DNA of 64,000 nucleotides from Acidipropionibacterium sp. GTDB lineage: Bacteria; Actinomycetota; Actinomycetes; Propionibacteriales; Propionibacteriaceae. This document shows, piece by piece, positions 59,102-64,000 of the stretch. The notes under the pieces are model-generated. The model was not told the DNA's origin, did no database searches, and saw only the letters and a program-made list of their open reading frames with translations. The position numbers and the translations under genes were made by a program. How positions within the stretch are numbered: the stretch's first letter is position 1; each line of letters begins with the position of its first letter. The stretch is taken from assembly GCA_022647765.1 (NCBI GenBank), contig JALCLH010000013.1, forward strand, positions 1 to 64,000, in the 5' to 3' direction.

Positions 59102-59781
59102 CGGCTGCCCTCCTGTTGCTCGTCGAGGAGCCGGTCGATGGCTTCGCGCACGGTCGCGACCTGGTCGGCGTCGAAGATGAGCGCCAGCACCGGGGAGATC
59201 TCGAACCGCTCGGGCTCGGCGGTCGACAGCAGCACCTGAGTTGGCCTTGAACCTCTCCACCGCGGAGCTGACCCGCCGCTCGAACATCGCCTCGTCGGTG
59301 GAGGTCGCGGGGCGATATACCGACAGCGCGTCGTCGATCTCGGCCCGGTCGATGAAGGCCCGGGTGTCCTGCGTCTCGGCCCTCAGCAGGGCGTCGCGCA
59401 GCAGCAGCACCAGACCGGTGTCGATCAGGCTCAGCGGGGTCGACCGCGTCACCTTGGGAATGTCGTCGGCCTCGGCGGGCACGGCATTGCGGATGAAGGC
59501 GACGCCGCGCTCGGTGTCGACGACCAGGGACAGGAAGAGATCGGCAAGCCGCGAGCGCAGGATCTCCTCGTCGCGGATCACCACAGGCCACAGCTTCGGG
59601 TGGCGCTCCCGGTGGATATAGGGACCGCGCAGAAGTTGCAGCAGCACCCTGCGGGTGGACTCCTCGAGGGTCCCGGTGTCACCGGGGAACAGGCCGGTGT
59701 CGGCCCCGGAACATCGCCGGCCTCGGCGTCGATGTCTGGAGTCGAGAAATCAGAGAAATCAGATGAGGTATCAGGCGACAT
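59098..59781 (-). pseudogene. jetB: Wadjet component JetB (two frame breaks)
   Basis: About 227 residues of DUF4194, the MukE-like kite subunit. Main block: RPYIH-type start RVLLQLLRGPYIHRERHPKL, then WPVVIRDEEILRSRLADLFL, SLVVDTERGVAFIRNAVP and STPLSLIDTGLVLLLRDALL. The C-terminus is LSTAEPERFEISPVLALIFD, then ADQVATVREAIDRLLDEQ. Frame breaks fall near 59,700 and 59,235 and compensate each other. ATG 59781 overlaps the jetA stop; its stop overlaps the jetC start. Confidence 0.82.
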
Positions 59782-61269
59782 GGACACGGCGTCTCCATTC
59801 TGTCGGGATCTCGGAGACGATGTAGCGGGGCAGGGCCATCGACCGGATGCCTCCCGACGCCGTCGTCCAGCTCAGAGTCTCGGTGGACTCGCTTCGGGTG
59901 GCGCGTCCGTGATCGCGGGTGAGCCCCTCGGCCAGCACCAGGAGCCCGACGATGGTGGCCAGGCCCTGATCGGCCGGGAATCGATCGAGGACGTCGGCCA
60001 GGCTGAACACCGGCTTCTCGGCGGCGGTGGCGGCCATCGCCCGGCGCAGCGCGGCGAAATCGATCTCGGAGGCGCGCACCTGCTCGCGCAGGGCCTCCAG
60101 ATCCAGATCGCCCGGCGGGATCTCCTCGAGGGGAGTCATCGTGCGGTTGTCGTCGGGGTTGTGGAGCTTCCAGGCGGCGATGGTGGAGATGGCCAGGGAG
60201 GTCGCCGGAAGCTCGTAGCCGGTGGGCGTCGTCGGCCGGTGCACCCCGGTGAGCGAGGTGAGCCGCGCCCGGGTGCGCGCCACCTCTCCCGCCAACCGCC
60301 GGTGCTCGCGGTACTCATGGGTCTCCACGAAGCGGTGCAGGCTGCGCGAGAAGCCGGTCATCACCCGGCGCACCTCCTCCGAGTCGTCCTGGAGGACGCC
60401 GAGCAGCCCGCGCAGGAACTCGCGGTCGTGCTGGGAGAAGCCGTGGGACCAGGGCCGGTCGAGGATCTCGTCGACCGACTCGTCGAGGGCCGTGGAGGCC
60501 TCGATATCGGTGAGCAGCTCGTGGAAGGCGGTGAAGGTGCGCCCGGCCTCGGAGTTGTCGATGAGGTCGACTCCGGCGAAGACCTCGTCCAGACATCGCC
60601 GCGCGACCCCGTGCTGACGATGATCTGCTGGCGCAGGTCGTGGTTGAGGCGCTCCAGGTCGGTGGAGACCTTGGTGAAGTCGGCCGGGATCTGGCCGGCC
60701 AGCCGCAGAATCTCGGCCAGGTCCTGACGGGCCGCGGTGTCGTCGAGGACATCGATGTGGCCGGCCTCCACCCGCGCGATCTCGGCGTCCAGGGCGTCCC
60801 GACGGGATCGCAGATCCGCCAGCCTGGCCTCCTGGGAGGGGTCGGTGCTGCGGGCGAGCCGGCGCAGCAGGCCGGTCACCGTGGCCAGCCGGGAGGAGGT
60901 CACCGTCGACTGGGGATGCTCCAGCCGGCGCAGGAAGTCCATCGCGTCCAGTGCCGCGGGAGACAGCCGGACGGTTTCCATCCGCCCCTGGCCGGGCTGG
61001 CGGGCGATCAACCCCTGCCCGATCCAGGTGGTGAGGTACGCCTGGGCGGCCTGCGGGGCGTCGACGCCGATGTCGCGCAGCTGGTCCAGACCGTCGTCGG
61101 CCCGCTCGAGGAACTCGGCGACGTCCATGGTGACCGGCGGATTGTCCAGGATGGTGCCGAGGATCGCGGCGGAGACCGGCAGCAGATCGGCGCGCAGCAG
61201 GGTCATGGCCGCGTTGTCGGAGATGAGACGGCGCACCGAGTCCGCGGCCGCGGTCACCGAGCCGGCCAT
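59771..61269 (-). pseudogene. jetA: Wadjet component JetA (frameshift near 60,605)
   Basis: About 499 residues of DUF3375, the MukF-like kleisin. The N-terminal winged helix region has DSVRRLISDNAAMTLLRADL and MDVAEFLERADDGLDQLRDI. After the break near 60,605 it continues CLDEVFAGVDLIDNSEAGRT and ILDRPWSHGFSQHDREFLRG to ALPRYIVSEIPTEWRRRVHV. A missing C in the minus-strand C-run would restore the frame. GGGGAGG precedes ATG 61269. First gene of the jetABCD operon; the 69-bp gap to fic has no clear promoter elements. Confidence 0.87.
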
Positions 61270-61338
61270 GGCGTCACCTCCCCAGTCGTGTCGTCACTGA
61301 TGTCTCCTAAGTCACCATAGAGGAGGGGTCCGACACTT

Positions 61339-62653
61339 CTACGAGGCCGTCGAGGGTGCTGGTCGGTTCGGACGCGCCGGAACCGGACGGTTCGGGTCGC
61401 TGGCGCGAGTGTCGAATCGAGTGCTCGCCAGGCGTCGCTCGGTCAGCGTGATGAGATCCAGCACCGCGGTGGCGAGGTAGGCCCGCCGGCCACGGCCCGC
61501 GGCATGCGACTCCAGGATCCCGGCCTCCTCCAGCTCGGTGAGCGCGTGGTTCGCGGCCATCGGTGAGACGCCGTGAATGCGCCGCACCGTGGCGGCGGTA
61601 AGGACCGGCGTCCCCGGCAGATCGGCGAGGATCCGGGCGGTGGCGGAATCACTGCGCAGACGCCGCCGGCCGTGCTGGGAGCGATGGGCCTCCAGCTGAT
61701 CGGTCCAGTCCTGGCGGATCATCGCGACATCGGCGCGGAGCGTCTCGGCCTGCTCGGTGGCCCGGAGCACCGTGGTCGCGAACTCCTCGAGCCAGGACCG
61801 TCGCCCGGACGCGGCCTGTGGAGAGCTCGCCGGGGCGTCGTACCGGTACTGCGAGAGTGCTCGCACGTACTCGTCGCTGAATGTCGCCAGCACCAGGCTG
61901 ATCGGCAGGATCGCGGCCGAGGTGAGCCCACGTCTGGTCAGCACGGTGTGGATGAGCGCTCGCCCGACCCGGCCGTTGCCGTCGGTGAACGGGTGGATCG
62001 TCTCGAACTGGGCGTGCACCAGCGCGGCCTGGATGATCGGTGAGTGGGCGGCGCCGTTGAGGTACTGCACCAGATCGGCCATGAGCGAGGGGACCTGCTC
62101 GGGATCGGGAGGCACGAAGTCGGCGTCCAGCGGGTGCAGGTAGGAGCCCCCGATCCAGTTCTGGACGGTGCGCAGTCCGTGGTGCTGGGGGTCGTCGCGG
62201 AGCAGGGCGTCGTGAAGCGCCACGATGCTGCCGGCGTCGACCCGGTCGGCCGATGCCAGCCGAGTGGTCGCCTGCGCCACCATGGTCATATTGCGCGCCA
62301 CCAGCTCCGCCTGGGCCGAGAACCCCGACAGGTCCTCATCCTGGGCGAGCTCGGCCAGCGCCACCTGACGGGCGGACGGGGCGATGCCCTCGATCTGCGA
62401 GGAGGCGATCGCCTCGGATCTCAGCAGGAACCGGGACAGCTGCGCGAGATCCGTGGCTCCATCGCCAGTGGTGACGCCCATCACGGCGCGCTCGGCACGG
62501 CTGATCAGCAGATCCAGATCGGCGTCGACGAGCAGCGGGATCTCGGTGAGACGGTCTGGGGCGTAGCGCCGGTAGTCGCCCGATCGTCGATCGCGGCGGG
62601 AGACTCCCGAGACGACGTCCGAGCGCCAGAAGGCGTTCCTCCCAGTGCGCCAT
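61339..62653 (-). pseudogene. Fic-family protein (frameshift near 62,630)
   Basis: About 437 residues. The Fic catalytic motif is HPFTDGNGRVGRALIHT, complete for AMP transfer. The inhibitory helix motif SQIEGI lies upstream (LLRSEAIASSQIEGIAPS). The C-terminal third is a winged helix (VLTAATVRRIHGVSPMAANH, ALTELEEAGILESHAAGRGR). The N-terminal Fic_N region, SRRDRRSGDYRRYAPDRLTE, has no start codon in frame; the first ATG (62653, MAHWEER) is in another frame, so one base change near 62,630 is likely. It AMPylates a target protein, unknown here. Confidence 0.83.
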
Positions 62654-62678
62654 GGATAGTCCTTAAGGTAGAAGACAT

Positions 62679-62724
62679 CGGCGGTTCTGTATAGTTTAAT
62701 GCATTAAACTATACAGAACCGCCG
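62679..62724. promoter_or_regulatory. 46-bp perfect palindrome upstream of fic
   Basis: Two 23-bp arms with no loop (62679-62701 and 62702-62724), GC-rich at the ends (CGGCGG) and AT-rich in the middle (AGTTTAATGCATTAAACT). It ends 25 bp before the fic ATG and lies between fic and the downstream end of the exonuclease gene. The centre looks like a strong operator, possibly for the winged helix of the Fic protein itself; the whole could also form a hairpin terminator for the exonuclease gene. Confidence 0.75.
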
Positions 62725-62750
62725 ACGAGATAAGGCTTAACCTCTAGCCT

Positions 62751-63353
62751 CTACCGGCTCCGGCGGGACGCCACCGCATGGCGGCGTACCGGGGCGCCGG
62801 TGAGCGCGTAGTGGTCGATGAGCCAGTCCAGGGTGACGCCGGCGTCACCCAGTTCGGCCACCAGGATGCGCGCGCAGGCCAGGGCGTCGGCGTCCGCCCG
62901 GTGGTGGGAGAAGGTCTCGGCGGGGAAGTAGTGCCGGAAGACCTGGTCGAGTTTCATCGTGCCGCGCGGCCAGCCGAGCACGCTCTGGGCGGTGCGGTAG
63001 GTGCACAACCGCGGGCTGTCCAGGGTCGGAGTGCCCAGCTGACGGGCCAGACCGTTCCACACGCTGAAGTCGAAGGCCATGTTGTGGGCGACCACCGGCC
63101 CGTCCCCGATCATCGCCAGGTAGTCCGCGACGACCTCCTCCCAGCCCGGTGCGCCGGCGACGTCGCACGGATGGATGCCGTGGATCGAGATGTTCATCGG
63201 ATGGAAGGAGTCCAGCCCCGCCGGTGGCCGCAGCAGATCGGCGCGCTCGGCGAGGATCGTGCCCTCCTCGTCCATCGTCACCGCGGCGATGGAGCAGGCC
63301 GAGGCCCGCGACCCGTTGGCTGTCTCGAAGTCGATGGCGGTGAAGCTGGTCAT
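62751..63353 (-). CDS. DEDD-family 3'-5' exonuclease (DnaQ-like)
   Basis: 200 residues. Exo I is SFTAIDFETANGS with the D.E pair, Exo II is VVAHNMAFDFSVWNGL, and Exo III is FSHHRADADALACARIL with the H...D catalytic pair (DEDDh). It resembles the DNA polymerase III epsilon or RNase T fold, here as a free-standing enzyme. It acts on DNA or RNA 3' ends; the substrate is unknown. The 63354-63450 gap to the divergent gene should hold both promoters. Confidence 0.88.
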   Translation of the reverse strand: MTSFTAIDFETANGSRASACSIAAVTMDEEGTILAERADLLRPPAGLDSFHPMNISIHGIHPCDVAGAPGWEEVVADYLAMIGDGPVVAHNMAFDFSVWNGLARQLGTPTLDSPRLCTYRTAQSVLGWPRGTMKLDQVFRHYFPAETFSHHRADADALACARILVAELGDAGVTLDWLIDHYALTGAPVRRHAVASRRSR

Positions 63354-63450
63354 GGTGCCCCAGTCTGCCCCCGGTGGTCGGTGAGTGCTGAATCGGGCGG
63401 GTCGTCTGCCTGCTCAACTCGTCGTCTGCTCAACCCGTAGCCTGTACCCC

Positions 63451-64000
63451 ATGGGCCGCTCCATCGAAGAAGACGTCGACGACTACCTCGAATCGCGCAC
63501 CGAGGACGAGCTGCGCGACCTCCTCGCCGATCTCGCGACCACGAACCCGCAGGTTCGCCAGACACTGCACCGCCGCGCCTCGGCGGCTCGCACCCAGGGT
63601 AGCGAGGCGTCACGAGGGCTGATCCGCGAGGTGAGGTCTGTGCTGGCCAGTGCGTGGGTTCGTCGACTACTACCAGGCGTCCCGACTATGCCTGGCGAGA
63701 TCGAGGAGATCTCTGCGCCGCATCGCGTCCATGGCCGCGACACCCGGCGGGCTCGACGCCGTCCGCGAGCCCGCTGCGACAGCTCCTGACCGTGGCCTGG
63801 GCGAAGTGCTCGGGCACGCCGACGACTCGGACGGCCAGATCTCTGGAGGTGCGCCAGCAGGCGGTGGAGACTTGTATGTCGACGTCTGCACCCGGTCCGC
63901 GCTGAGCGACGATCAGCGCAGGGAGCTGGGGGAGTGGGTCGCCGACTTCCGGATGACCGATCCCTTCGGGGTCGAGCGGCCTGGAGCTGGAGCAGCGTCT
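63451..64000 (+). pseudogene. Unknown gene, frameshifted and cut by the window edge
   Basis: Starts MGRSIEEDVDDYLESRTEDE, an acidic helical region, continuing LRDLLADLATTNPQVRQTLH and RGLIREVRSVLASAW. A frame change near 63,655 leads to GFVDYYQASRLCLARSRRSL and, further on, SALSDDQRRELGEWVADFRM, open to the window end. The start segment resembles the N-terminus of large actinobacterial proteins of unknown function with SWIM-like neighbours, but no family is certain. Confidence 0.45.

Noticed and set aside
55703..59647. A single 1,314-residue protein spanning jetB and jetC
   Set aside because: The frame joins the jetB and jetC genes only because of frameshifts; JetB and JetC families have separate starts with an ATGA overlap at 59,098-59,101.

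Overview
The window comes from a high-GC Gram-positive bacterium, most likely an actinobacterium of the Propionibacteriaceae type (Acidipropionibacterium-like). The grounds are very high GC, frequent GTG starts, leaderless-looking promoters, the actinobacterial block upp / tRNA-adenosine-deaminase-associated protein / tadA / flippase / tRNA-Ser, paired ClpP genes beside a ClgR/PopR-like regulator, and an actinobacterial DUF222-HNH protein. Taxonomy is inference from gene content; no rRNA is present.

Layout. 0-8.6 kb is chromosomal housekeeping: a MaoC-like hydratase, upp, tadA with its acidic partner, a polysaccharide flippase, tRNA-Ser(CGA), a ClC channel, an SDR/MerR unit with a classic 19-bp-spacer MerR promoter, and an acetyltransferase. 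8.6-31.8 kb holds a DUF222-HNH protein, two ClpP genes (one with Asp in place of the nucleophile Ser), a LuxR regulator divergent from a flavin oxidase, a MarR-GNAT gene with an operator over its start codon, a serine hydrolase, a cation/proton antiporter, PAP2 and DedA membrane proteins, a two-component system, an LytR_C-type protein, a MalY/PatB aminotransferase, a PRC-barrel protein, an SH3-RlpA cell-wall protein, an M20 peptidase and deoC.

31.9-47.8 kb is a complete type I-E CRISPR-Cas locus (cas3-cse1-cse2-cas7-cas5-cas6e-cas1-cas2) followed 9 bp later by an array of 74 repeats. Two insertion sequences split the array: an IS3-family element inside a spacer (3-bp duplication) and an IS630-family element inside a repeat (TA duplication). 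Removing either restores an exact 32-nt spacer or 29-nt repeat. The 172-bp cas3-cse1 gap contains two repeat-like hairpins, a candidate cas-regulating RNA. The array ends in a truncated ribokinase-like gene.

48-53.3 kb is a short chromosomal stretch (HTH-like protein, CynX-type MFS, Fur regulator, ChaB, proline iminopeptidase-like hydrolase, beta-rich protein). 53.3-62.7 kb is a second defence cluster: an Abi_2/AbiF-type HEPN protein preceded by a compact structured leader RNA, a type I Wadjet operon (jetABCD), and a Fic protein whose promoter lies in a 46-bp perfect palindrome. The window closes with a DEDD exonuclease and a partial unknown gene.

Many otherwise well-conserved genes between 9 and 26 kb and between 54 and 64 kb carry single-base frameshifts. 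The same kind of length change is seen in C-runs inside CRISPR repeats, so these are more likely consensus indels than real decay. Coordinates of such genes are given end to end across the frame changes.
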